Positions 27,228 through 35,843 of a stretch of 64,000 nucleotides of DNA are shown one piece after another. The first letter of the stretch is position 1; each line of letters begins with the position of its first letter. The DNA is taken from NCBI RefSeq assembly GCF_019278565.1, contig NZ_CP058988.1, positions 1 to 64,000 of the forward strand, in the 5' to 3' direction. The notes beneath the pieces were generated by a model, which was not told the DNA's origin, searched no databases, and worked only from the letters and a program-made list of their open reading frames with translations. Source of the stretch: Cellulophaga sp. HaHa_2_95 (GTDB lineage: Bacteria > Bacteroidota > Bacteroidia > Flavobacteriales > Flavobacteriaceae). The position numbers were made by a program, and so were the translations under genes.

Positions 27228-28832
27228 ATGAAATATTATGCATTGCTAATTGCGCTGCTTCTTCTAGGTTGCAAAAACGAGGTCAAGAAAGTTCCCGAAA
27301 AACCTATTACAGAAACTCCCGCTACGGAACTCAACATAATTACAACTCCTGATGCCTTATTAGGAGATTTATTTGCTGAAATTCAATTAAATCAGGTTTT
27401 TGAAGATGGAAAAACATTTGTGGATTGTACCGCAAAATTTCCTTACGATGAAATTAAACGCAACTACGAACAACAAAAAAATGATTCCACTTTTAATTTA
27501 ACCACGTTTGTTCACGCAAATTTTGAAGTTCCTACGGCTATATCTTCTGATTTTAAATCGGACACTACAAAAACTGCCGTAGCACATGTAACTGCATTAT
27601 GGCCTATATTAACAAGAGCATCTGATCAAGAAAATGAACTTAGTTCTTTAATTCCCTTACCAAAATCTTACATTGTTCCTGGTGGGCGCTTTAGAGAAGT
27701 ATACTATTGGGATAGCTATTTTACGATGTTAGGTTTAGTAGAAAGTGGCGAGTTTGAACTTATTGAAAATATGTTAGATAATTTTGCCCACCTTATTGAA
27801 ACCGTTGGTCATATCCCAAATGGGAATAGAACATATTATATCACTAGGTCTCAACCTCCGTTCTTTTCTCAAATGGTGAAATTATTGGCGGAACAAAAAG
27901 GAGAGCGTGTTTATCAAAAATATAAGGAACCTCTTAAAAAAGAATATGAATTCTGGATGGATGGTGCAGAATCTACTTCGTATGCTATCAATCATGCGGT
28001 ACTAACCCCTGTTGGAGTTTTAAATAGGTATTATGACCAAGGAGACACTCCGCGGCAAGAATCATACAGAGAAGATTATACCCAAGTAGAAAAAACTTCT
28101 GGAGGAACAAAAATGTATCGTGATTTACGCTCTGGAGCAGAATCTGGCTGGGATTATTCTTCTAGGTGGTTTGCTGATGGAAAAACAATGGAGACCATAG
28201 AAACTACAGATATACTTCCTGTAGATTTAAATGCACTTATGTACGGTTTAGAAGAAGTACTTCTTACCGCCTTTCAGGACAATTCTGAGTTTACCACCAC
28301 ATTAAAAAAGAGCATGGAAAACCGTAAGGAGTTTTTAAATAGATATAGCTATAATGAAACTTTGGGGGTCTTTGAAGATTACAATTGGGTTGCTAGTGAG
28401 CCTACTGGCGTAATTTCTTTAGCCACCGTTTATCCCTTATTTTTTAAAATGACTACGCAAGAACAAGCAGATGGAGTAGCCACTTATATCACTAAAAACT
28501 TCTTGAAACCAGGAGGTGTTGTTACATCTACTAACCATACGGGGCAACAATGGGATGCACCAAATGGCTGGGCCCCCTTACAATGGATGACTATTGTGGG
28601 TCTCGAAAACTACGGACATCATGAGTTAGCAAAAACTATTGCTACCCGGTGGATTGCCTTAAATGAAAAAGTCTATGAAAACACGGGGAAGTTTGTAGAG
28701 AAATACAATGTAGAAGACATGACGCTAGATGCTGGTGGCGGAGAATACCCAGTTCAAGACGGATTTGGTTGGAGTAATGGTGTTTATTTAGCCTTAAAAA
28801 ACCAATACAAAAAAGATAAAAACAAATTATAA
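27228..28832 (+). CDS. treA: Periplasmic trehalase lipoprotein (GH37)
   Basis: Hydrolyses trehalose to two glucose. Both trehalase signatures are present: PGGRFREVYYWDSY and QWDAPNGWAPLQW. The acid/base Asp lies in ESGWDYSSRW and the catalytic base Glu in GGGEYPVQDGFGW. I chose the ATG at 27228 and not the upstream TTG at 27210 because it gives a compact lipoprotein signal, MKYYALLIALLLLGC. About 535 residues, typical of GH37. The first small-RNA element starts only 5 bp after its stop codon. Confidence 0.93.
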   Translation: MKYYALLIALLLLGCKNEVKKVPEKPITETPATELNIITTPDALLGDLFAEIQLNQVFEDGKTFVDCTAKFPYDEIKRNYEQQKNDSTFNLTTFVHANFEVPTAISSDFKSDTTKTAVAHVTALWPILTRASDQENELSSLIPLPKSYIVPGGRFREVYYWDSYFTMLGLVESGEFELIENMLDNFAHLIETVGHIPNGNRTYYITRSQPPFFSQMVKLLAEQKGERVYQKYKEPLKKEYEFWMDGAESTSYAINHAVLTPVGVLNRYYDQGDTPRQESYREDYTQVEKTSGGTKMYRDLRSGAESGWDYSSRWFADGKTMETIETTDILPVDLNALMYGLEEVLLTAFQDNSEFTTTLKKSMENRKEFLNRYSYNETLGVFEDYNWVASEPTGVISLATVYPLFFKMTTQEQADGVATYITKNFLKPGGVVTSTNHTGQQWDAPNGWAPLQWMTIVGLENYGHHELAKTIATRWIALNEKVYENTGKFVEKYNVEDMTLDAGGGEYPVQDGFGWSNGVYLALKNQYKKDKNKL

Positions 28833-28836
28833 GCAG

Positions 28837-28902
28837 TTCACCACAAGTTTTACTGCTTACGCATCAATTCTTTTAAAAAAGCAACTAACCGTCATACATT
28901 TG
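28837..28902 (+). promoter_or_regulatory. Conserved upstream block and -7 box of small-RNA element 1
   Basis: The block from CACCACAAGTTTT through CATCAATTCTTTTAAAAAAG is shared with the other three copies, then TACATTTG (28895-28902) gives a TAnnTTTG -7 box. The conserved block covers about -70 to -30, suggesting an activator or response-regulator site. Confidence 0.6.
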
Positions 28903-28907
28903 ACATG

Positions 28908-28999
28908 AGTTAGTTAGTTAATTATTTAATAATAATTTTTCATTTTCATATAGTGTTCTCGTAAAAGAGCCCAATCTTTATAGATTTGGGCTCTTTTCT
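28908..28999 (+). ncRNA. Candidate small RNA, copy 1 (before kinase 1)
   Basis: Predicted transcript of about 90 nt. The 30-nt core shared by all four copies is at 28937-28966 and contains CATATAGTGTTCTCG. A terminator follows: AAAAGAGCCCAA pairs with TTGGGCTCTTTT (28963-28997). There is no open reading frame of note. The sequence upstream of the core differs from copies 2 and 3 but resembles copy 4 (GAGTTAGTTAGTTA). It lies between the trehalase gene and kinase 1; the start site is inferred from the -7 box. Confidence 0.7.
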
Positions 29000-29167
29000 A
29001 TTTTCATGGTTATCTAGACTATTTAGTATTAAATATTTACCTTGCAAAAAATAAACTACAGTTATCTTTTTAACACCCAATAATACCCTTATTTTTACCG
29101 TTAATATTTTATTTTACTGATATAAACAATTATCGCTTTAATTGTTAACCGCAATTATGAACATATC

Positions 29168-30076
29168 ATGCTCCCGCTAAAAAAAAGAATACATCATCCA
29201 ATATTTGTGGTTCCATTGTCGCTTTTTTTATCAGTCTCTGGATATGTAATTAGTGATTTCTTCGCACACTGGCAAAAATTTTGGTTAGGCATGTACCTAG
29301 CTGTATTACTGCCCATTGTTATATCATTACCTCTTGCTTTAATTATGGACCGCTATTTCAAAAAATTTCAGTCTCAAACAAAAGAATTAGAGCATTTAGA
29401 TACGATCAATAAAAAACTTTTCCTGTTAATTTCACATGATGTTAGATCTCCCTTAGCAAGTTTAATTGGCACTATTGATTTAGTGACCGACAATGATTTA
29501 GATCCAGAAGAAGCCAAACACTATTTTAGCGAGCTTTCTAGTAAAATTAAAAATGTTAATTCATTTTTAGATGGCTTGCTTAATTGGGCAAGGAGACAAA
29601 CACAGAACAAACCTTTAGAATTTTCATTATATGAGAGTAGTGATATCATAAAGCTTACTCATGATTTACTAGAGCCTGCCGCGAAACTCAAAAAAATTAG
29701 AATTACCATGAACATTGGTACTCATAAAATATATGCTGATAAAGAGAGCTATTCTTTTGTACTAAGAAATATTTTACACAACGCCATCAAATTCACTCCT
29801 ATTGATGGAGAAATTATCATTGAAACTTTTGTGAAAAATAAACAGATCTATACCACCATACAGGATTCTGGAATTGGCATCTCAAAAAATGAAATCAAAA
29901 AAATTCTAGACGGTGAAAATTGGCACACTACCAAAGGTACCTCAAATGAAAATGGATCTGGCTTTGGCCTAAGAACCTGTCTATATTACTTAAAGCAAAA
30001 CAACGGCGTATTACTACTGGATAGTGAAATACATACTGGAACAAAAATAACTATTGTACTACCCGCTGAAAAATGA
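29168..30076 (+). CDS. Orphan sensor histidine kinase 1
   Basis: 302-residue kinase with two membrane spans (about 11-30 and 40-62) and almost no periplasmic loop, so it probably senses in or at the membrane. HisKA box LLISHDVRSPLASL with phospho-acceptor H90, N-box LRNILHNAIKFT, G1 box DSGIGIS and G2 box GSGFGLRTC. There is no PAS domain and no receiver domain, and no response-regulator gene lies beside it. It is a close paralogue of the kinase at 40122 (identical LDTINKKLFLLISHDVRSPL). Candidate small-RNA genes flank it on both sides. Output partner unknown. Confidence 0.92.
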   Translation: MLPLKKRIHHPIFVVPLSLFLSVSGYVISDFFAHWQKFWLGMYLAVLLPIVISLPLALIMDRYFKKFQSQTKELEHLDTINKKLFLLISHDVRSPLASLIGTIDLVTDNDLDPEEAKHYFSELSSKIKNVNSFLDGLLNWARRQTQNKPLEFSLYESSDIIKLTHDLLEPAAKLKKIRITMNIGTHKIYADKESYSFVLRNILHNAIKFTPIDGEIIIETFVKNKQIYTTIQDSGIGISKNEIKKILDGENWHTTKGTSNENGSGFGLRTCLYYLKQNNGVLLLDSEIHTGTKITIVLPAEK

Positions 30077-30099
30077 GTTTTTTTTGAACCTTATTTAGG

Positions 30100-30231
30100 T
30101 TTCACCACAAGTTTTGCTAGTTACACATCAATTGTTTTAAAAAAGAATATAACGGTTATACATTTGAAATGTGTTAGTTACTTATTGAGTAATAATAAAA
30201 TTTTTCATTTTCATATAGTGTTCTCGTAAAA
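30100..30231 (+). repeat. 132-bp direct repeat, left copy
   Basis: Identical over 132 bp to 39749-39880 and in the same orientation. It comprises the promoter block and body of small-RNA copy 2 up to the terminator. The pair flanks about 9.5 kb holding the SusC/D locus, so recombination between them could delete or amplify it. Confidence 0.92.
30102..30166 (+). promoter_or_regulatory. Conserved upstream block and -7 box of small-RNA element 2
   Basis: CCACAAGTTTTGCTAGTTAC, then CATCAATTGTTTTAAAAAAG, then TACATTTG (30159-30166). Same layout as copies 1, 3 and 4. Confidence 0.6.
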
Positions 30232-30266
30232 AAGCTTGTTAATCTTCCAATTAACAAGCTTTTTAT
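30172..30266 (+). ncRNA. Candidate small RNA, copy 2 (after kinase 1)
   Basis: The body is identical to copy 3 up to the terminator, including the 30-nt core at 30202-30231. The terminator stem is different: AAAAAGCTTGTTAA (30229-30242) pairs with TTAACAAGCTTTTT (30251-30264), against the GAGCCC/GGGCTC stem of copy 3. An identical upstream part with a different yet fully paired stem is strong evidence that the RNA structure matters. It lies between kinase 1 and the convergent sigma-factor gene. Confidence 0.72.
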
Positions 30267-30392
30267 TTTACATCAATCTTCACTATTACTTGTAACAGTT
30301 AAGTCCACCAATTTGGATTTCTCAAACAAGAATTAATTATTTACAAATTGGCCATTTCTATCGCTGATAATTTAAATCCTCCTACTTTAGGC

Positions 30393-31004
30393 TTAGCGTA
30401 ATTCAATGTCACCTTCCTCTGAAGGTATGCCAAACACCAAAAACAAAATAGCATTATACTTATGTTTCAGGCTAATACGAAGGACATTAAAAGCTTTTGT
30501 AATTTGTGCTTCTACCGTTTTGGGAGATATATTTAGGTATTCTGCAATTTCAACATTAGAAAGTCCTTCTTTCTTACTTAAGGAAAATATTTCTCTACAC
30601 TTCGGTGGTAGTTTTTCTATTTCTTTAGAAACTACCTGTATCATTTTTTCAATAATCTTATCATCTGAATTTTCAACTACTTCTGCCAATGACTGGTAGT
30701 ATTTCATTTGAAGCATCATAACCGATTTATCCTTCTTATAACTATTAACAAATTCGTTATAAATAGATTTGTATAGAAAACTTTGGATAGAGAATTCTGC
30801 ATTCAATTTTTTTCGATATTGCCAAGTTTTCAAAAATACATTCTGAACAATATCTTCTGCTAACGTATGGTCATTTATTAGGCTCATTGCATACCCATAC
30901 AACCTTCTATGATATTTATCTAATAGAAACATATAGGCTTTTTCATCTCCCTTTCTGAGGCTCTTAATCAATTCTGAATTGTTTGTGAAGTCCATTTGCG
31001 GCAT
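30393..31004 (-). CDS. ECF-type RNA polymerase sigma factor
   Basis: 203 residues. Sigma region 2 is visible in LAEDIVQNVFLKTWQYRKKLN, and region 4 HTH in LSNVEIAEYLNISPKTVEAQ. Such sigma factors are held by a FecR-type anti-sigma and released when a SusC-type receptor with an STN domain binds its ligand. The FecR gene lies divergently 141 bp away, unlike the usual sigma-fecR tandem order. Expected to activate the SusC/D genes to the right. Confidence 0.93.
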   Translation of the reverse strand: MPQMDFTNNSELIKSLRKGDEKAYMFLLDKYHRRLYGYAMSLINDHTLAEDIVQNVFLKTWQYRKKLNAEFSIQSFLYKSIYNEFVNSYKKDKSVMMLQMKYYQSLAEVVENSDDKIIEKMIQVVSKEIEKLPPKCREIFSLSKKEGLSNVEIAEYLNISPKTVEAQITKAFNVLRISLKHKYNAILFLVFGIPSEEGDIELR

Positions 31005-31145
31005 TTATAAGAACGCCACAATACTATGAATATCACAATTAATATCCAAATATTATGTGAAATTGAAAAAAATATGTGTCAAAAGTAAGGGTATTGCTAT
31101 TTGGTCTTGTATTACTAATATGAAACTTCAAAGAAACATGTATAG

Positions 31146-32309
31146 ATGATTGAAGATGAAATTAATAATTGTCTACTGAGGTACCTAAACAACTCAGCCA
31201 CAGGTGCTGATTTAGACATCTTAAATAATTGGATTCAAAAGCCATCTAATGAGATACTTTTTAAAGAATATATTGAAACACATTTTGCAATTAATATTGG
31301 CATGAATAAAGTAGACTCTTCAGAAATACGAAAAATACTTCTTAAGGAAATTCGTAAAGAAAAAAATACTTTTTATCGTATAAAACCAAAATCAATACTA
31401 AAGTATGTGGCTGTAGGCTTTCTGTTTTTAGGGATGGGCTACATTTTTCAAACAATAATAGGTAAATCTAAGCTAGAAAATATTCCGCTTCCAATAGAAG
31501 AGGCTATTACATTAGAGTTAGATAATGGAAATATAAAAATTATCTCTGAAGACGGTACAACAAAAATTGTGGATGTTGACGGACAAGTTGTAGGCAAGCA
31601 AAAAGGACAACAGTTAGTATATTCAAATGATGTAGATGTAGCTACAGAAACTTATAACACCCTTTCAGTACCTTATGGAAAAAGATTTGATTTAAATCTT
31701 TCTGACGGCACTAAAGTTCATCTTAATGCAGGCAGTTCTCTTCGTTACCCCGTAAAATTCATATCTGGAAAAATTAGGCAAGTTTTTTTAAAAGGTGAGG
31801 CCTATTTTGATGTCGCTGAAAATAAAAAAAACCCATTTATAGTGAATGCCTACGAACTAAATGTACAAGTTGTAGGAACAGAATTTAATGTTGTTGCGTA
31901 CCCTGAGAATATGAATACAGATGTAATTCTTGTTGAAGGCTCGGTAGGTCTATATGAAAGTAATGAAGAGTTTGATATAGCTAAAAACACCATGTTACAA
32001 CCTGGATTTAAAGCTAGTTTTGATAAAGAGCATAAAACAATTAATACAGGTAAAGTAAATACTACGCTTTATACTTCTTGGATAGATGGCACTATATTTT
32101 TTAGAAATGAACCTTTTGACAATATTATAAAAAGTTTAGAACGCCAGTATAATACTATCATAATTAATAACAACAAGACTCTAGGCAATGAAACATTTAA
32201 CGCTAGTATTGAAGTTGAGAGAGAAAGTTTAGAAGAGGTACTGAACTACTTTAATAAGGTGTATGCCATAGAATACCAAGTTGTGAATAACAAAGTGATT
32301 ATAAACTAA
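31146..32309 (+). CDS. FecR-family anti-sigma factor
   Basis: 387 residues. A short cytoplasmic N-terminal domain (1-75) would bind sigma, one membrane span lies near 80-102 (YVAVGFLFLGMGYIF), and the periplasmic FecR domain follows (SVPYGKRFDLNLSDGTKVHL, VFLKGEAYFDVAENKKNPF, VVGTEFNVVAYPE). It relays the signal from the SusC STN domain to the ECF sigma factor encoded divergently. It precedes susC by 172 bp. Confidence 0.93.
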   Translation: MIEDEINNCLLRYLNNSATGADLDILNNWIQKPSNEILFKEYIETHFAINIGMNKVDSSEIRKILLKEIRKEKNTFYRIKPKSILKYVAVGFLFLGMGYIFQTIIGKSKLENIPLPIEEAITLELDNGNIKIISEDGTTKIVDVDGQVVGKQKGQQLVYSNDVDVATETYNTLSVPYGKRFDLNLSDGTKVHLNAGSSLRYPVKFISGKIRQVFLKGEAYFDVAENKKNPFIVNAYELNVQVVGTEFNVVAYPENMNTDVILVEGSVGLYESNEEFDIAKNTMLQPGFKASFDKEHKTINTGKVNTTLYTSWIDGTIFFRNEPFDNIIKSLERQYNTIIINNNKTLGNETFNASIEVERESLEEVLNYFNKVYAIEYQVVNNKVIIN

Positions 32310-32398
32310 CTCAAAAAATAAGAATATATGATATAAAAACTATGAATGATGAGCATTGAAAAATAGGAGTACTTCATCCATTTTAATAGGATAAAAAA

Positions 32399-32428
32399 AA
32401 TCGGAAAATGCGCTAACATTCCCCGATT
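32399..32428 (+). other. Stem-loop in the susC leader region
   Basis: AATCGG (32399-32404) pairs with CCGATT (32423-32428), with an inner AATG/CATT pairing. It lies between fecR and susC without a T-run, so it may be a weak attenuator or a 5' stabiliser of the susC transcript. Confidence 0.35.
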
Positions 32429-32481
32429 ATAAAATGTGATTAATACTCTAAATAAATTAACCACCATAACACGCTAAATAT

Positions 32482-35400
32482 ATGAAAAAAGCACTAAACC
32501 CTTTTGCTCAAAGTATTGGGGTACCAAAAATTGATCTCAAAATGAAATTATCCTTGTTATTTTTAGTGATAACCATGTTCTCTTTGCAAGCTAATACAGC
32601 TTATTCTCAAAAAACAAAGATTTCATTAAATATGAATAATGTTACCATGTCACAGGTAATTGATGAAATAGAAGTTAAGACCGAATTTAAATTCATCTTT
32701 AATACTAAAGCTTTAGATTTAAAAAGGTTGGTTTCTATAAATGTTGAACAGCTTACAGTAGATAAAATATTAGAAAAGTTATTCAACCAAACCAAAACGA
32801 CTTTTGAAATAGATAATAAGAAAATTCTTCTTCGACAAATAAAGGCGAATAATGTAGTTTCTGTTGATGCATCTAAAGTAGTTGTTTCTCAAGACTTTCA
32901 AGTTAGTGGGATCGTTACAGATGAAACAGGGGCTCCATTACCAGGAGCTAGTATTGTAGAGAAAGGTACTACTAATGGGACACAAACTGATTTTGATGGT
33001 AAATTTTCTTTAAATGTAGTGGATCAAAATGCTATACTTTTAGTTTCTTATATAGGTTTCGTAAGAAAAGAAGTTCCGTCAAATAGCGGAGGCCTCTTAT
33101 CTATTGTATTAAAAGAAGATTCTGCTAAATTAGATGAAATAGTGGTTGTTGGTTATGGAACACAGAAAAAATCTGACATTACGGGTTCAATTGCTTCGGT
33201 AAAAAGTGAAGACTTTAATCAAGGGGTAGTGACAAACCCAGGACAACTTTTACAAGGTAAATTAGCGGGAGTTAATGTAGCTGCTGTAAGTGGTGAGCCT
33301 GGTGCTGCACAAAATATTATTGTACGTGGTGTAGGAAGTCTTAGATCTGGAACAACACCTCTTTTTGTAATTGATGGTTTTCCTATTGATAATAGCACAA
33401 CGGGCTTAGATTCTAATCCTTTAAACTTTATAAACCCCCAAGATATAGCATCTATGGATGTTCTAAAAGATGCTTCTGCTACGGCAATTTATGGAGCTCG
33501 TGCGGCTAACGGTGTTATTGTGATTACTACCAAAAAAGGGGAAACCGGCAAAACTAAGATGAACTTGTCGGTTTCGACAGCTATAGCTAATCTTTCAAAT
33601 AAAATAGACGTGTTTAGCGCTTCTGAATTTAGACAACAAGTGTCTGCAGTTGGTGGCACTTTAGATGATCAAGGAGGAAATACTGACTGGCAAGATGCAT
33701 TGACAAGAACGGCAGTATCAAAAAATATAAACTTCTCTATGAGTGGTGGTGCTAGTGATAAGTTTTCTTATTTCGTATCTACTGGCTTTGATAATCAAGA
33801 AGGTATTTTAGAAAATAGTTCATTAAAGCGATATTCAGGTAGAGTAAACTTAAACCAGAAAGCTTTAGACGGACGTTTTAATGTTGATTTTAATTTAACA
33901 GCTTCAAGAGTATTGAATGAAAGGTCTGATGATGGATCTGCAGAGAATACTGTTAATGAGCAGAGTACGATTATAGATATGTTGCAACTGAACCCAACCA
34001 TTCCTGTATTTACTGATGGGCAGCCAACTTTTTTAGATGAACGTTTAAATCCAGTTCTTCGTAATCAAATTTACTCAGATTTAGCGAACCAAAACCGAAT
34101 TTTGGCTAATATTTCGCCATCTTTTGAAATCATAGAAGGGTTAAGGTATAAAGCTAGTTTAGGTGTTGATTATTCATTAACAACACGCGATCAACAACAG
34201 TTACCTTATGCTTTGTTAGAAGGTAGTGAAGATGGTTTTTTAAATACTTTTACCACTTCTAATAGTACTTTTTTAATTGAGAATACAATAACTTATTCTT
34301 TTGACACAGGAAAGCACAATGTAGTGGGCTTGGCAGGTCATTCATATCAAGAAACTAATGTTGAGCGAAAGGAATTACAATTAGAAGGCTTTGCTTTAAA
34401 TGGTATTGAGCCTCGTTATCAAGATCAAATTAGCACCGAATTATTACCCACTTCACTAAATTCTGAAGCTTTTACAAATGAACTGCAATCCTTTTTTGGT
34501 AGGGTACAATATGCCTATGATAGCAAATATTTGTTAACGGCAACTATGCGTGCCGATGGTTCTTCTAAGTTCGGAAAAAATAATAAATATGGATACTTTC
34601 CGTCAATAGGATTAGGCTGGAATATACATAAAGAGAATTTTATGGCTGACAATACGTTGTTTACTAATCTTAAATTAAGAGCTAGTTGGGGGCAAACAGG
34701 TAACCAAGATGGTATTGACAGTAAAGTTAGCTTAGCTAGTTTTGTAGATTCCAAGAGTGATAATGACACCTACCCGTTAGATTCAAATGCTTCGACATTA
34801 GATGGTTATCCTTTCGGTACAGTAGCTGTTAGAACAGATAATCCAGATCTAAAATGGGAAGTAGCTACACAAGCTACGGTTGGTCTTGACTTTGGATTAA
34901 TAAATAACCGATTGACAGGTTCATTTGATTACTTTAATAAAGTAACAAGCGATGTGGTTTTGTTCGCTTTTAAAATCGACCCTATTCAACCAACAGATAA
35001 ATTTTGGACAAATATTGAAGATATGGAAATTCATAACTCAGGTATTGAATTTGCATTGGACTACAATAGCGATTTCACCAAAGATTTTTCATACAATATT
35101 GGAGGTAATATTGCATATACGAACAATAAGGTGATTAATTCGCCATACTCTATACTAACTACTGGGTCTGCCCTAGGAGCTGGTCAAACAGGAGCAACTA
35201 TTAATGGATATCTGAATAATGAGCCAGTAGGTACTTTCTACATTAAAGAATTTATTGGTATAGGTGATGACGGAAAAAATCAATTTAGAGATGTTGTTGC
35301 TGATGGTCAGGATTTAGACAATGACCGAATCGCGGCTGGTAGTGCTTTGCCAGACATAATTTATGCCTTCTTTTTAAATTTAAAATACAAGCAACTTTCT

Positions 35401-35826
35401 TTAGGCTTAAATTTTAACGGAGTTTCTGGAAATAAAATTTACAACCATACTGCAATGACATTATTCGGTAAAGGTCAATTAAGTAGAAGTTTAAATACGA
35501 CTGATTTTGCGACAGAATTTTCTAATGAAGATCTTAGTAATTCAAATGAAGTATCTACTCGCTATTTAGAAGATGGTGGTTATTTACGATTAAACAATGC
35601 TACTTTGGCGTATACCTTAAATCCTAAAGGTGTGTTTGATGATATTGTTAATGGTATTAGATTTTCACTTACAGGACAAAATTTATTTGTAATTAGTGAC
35701 TATTCAGGCTTTGATCCTGAAGTAAATACAGGAAGTACAGTCGATGGTATTCAAACATTCGGAATAGATCGTTTTACTTACCCTACGCCTAGAACATTTC
35801 TATTAGGATTAAATGTATCATTTTAA
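32482..35826 (+). CDS. SusC/RagA TonB-linked outer-membrane transporter with STN domain
   Basis: 1114 residues. Signal region near 20-43 (MKLSLLFLVITMFSLQANTAYSQ), STN signalling domain (about 50-115, ISLNMNNVTMSQVIDEIE), carboxypeptidase-D-like domain (VSGIVTDETGAPLPGASI), plug with IVVVGYGTQKKSDITGSIAS and SATAIYGARAANGVI, then the SusC barrel. It imports a large ligand captured by SusD. The STN domain shows that it also signals through FecR and the ECF sigma. susD follows 17 bp later. The substrate is unknown: no glycosidase lies in the locus, only a phosphatase. Confidence 0.96.
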   Translation: MKKALNPFAQSIGVPKIDLKMKLSLLFLVITMFSLQANTAYSQKTKISLNMNNVTMSQVIDEIEVKTEFKFIFNTKALDLKRLVSINVEQLTVDKILEKLFNQTKTTFEIDNKKILLRQIKANNVVSVDASKVVVSQDFQVSGIVTDETGAPLPGASIVEKGTTNGTQTDFDGKFSLNVVDQNAILLVSYIGFVRKEVPSNSGGLLSIVLKEDSAKLDEIVVVGYGTQKKSDITGSIASVKSEDFNQGVVTNPGQLLQGKLAGVNVAAVSGEPGAAQNIIVRGVGSLRSGTTPLFVIDGFPIDNSTTGLDSNPLNFINPQDIASMDVLKDASATAIYGARAANGVIVITTKKGETGKTKMNLSVSTAIANLSNKIDVFSASEFRQQVSAVGGTLDDQGGNTDWQDALTRTAVSKNINFSMSGGASDKFSYFVSTGFDNQEGILENSSLKRYSGRVNLNQKALDGRFNVDFNLTASRVLNERSDDGSAENTVNEQSTIIDMLQLNPTIPVFTDGQPTFLDERLNPVLRNQIYSDLANQNRILANISPSFEIIEGLRYKASLGVDYSLTTRDQQQLPYALLEGSEDGFLNTFTTSNSTFLIENTITYSFDTGKHNVVGLAGHSYQETNVERKELQLEGFALNGIEPRYQDQISTELLPTSLNSEAFTNELQSFFGRVQYAYDSKYLLTATMRADGSSKFGKNNKYGYFPSIGLGWNIHKENFMADNTLFTNLKLRASWGQTGNQDGIDSKVSLASFVDSKSDNDTYPLDSNASTLDGYPFGTVAVRTDNPDLKWEVATQATVGLDFGLINNRLTGSFDYFNKVTSDVVLFAFKIDPIQPTDKFWTNIEDMEIHNSGIEFALDYNSDFTKDFSYNIGGNIAYTNNKVINSPYSILTTGSALGAGQTGATINGYLNNEPVGTFYIKEFIGIGDDGKNQFRDVVADGQDLDNDRIAAGSALPDIIYAFFLNLKYKQLSLGLNFNGVSGNKIYNHTAMTLFGKGQLSRSLNTTDFATEFSNEDLSNSNEVSTRYLEDGGYLRLNNATLAYTLNPKGVFDDIVNGIRFSLTGQNLFVISDYSGFDPEVNTGSTVDGIQTFGIDRFTYPTPRTFLLGLNVSF

Positions 35827-35843
35827 TAAAAAATAATTTACAG

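Noticed and set aside
28837..29160. Element 1 as a riboswitch or leader of kinase 1
   Set aside because: A strong terminator ends it about 170 bp before the kinase, no antiterminator pairing is seen, and two of the four copies lie downstream of a kinase with no gene on the same strand directly after them.
28837..30266. The repeated elements as miniature transposons (MITE-like)
   Set aside because: No terminal inverted repeats or target duplications are visible, copies lie only beside the two kinases, and conservation follows promoter, core and paired terminator and not the ends. A search for further genome copies would settle it.
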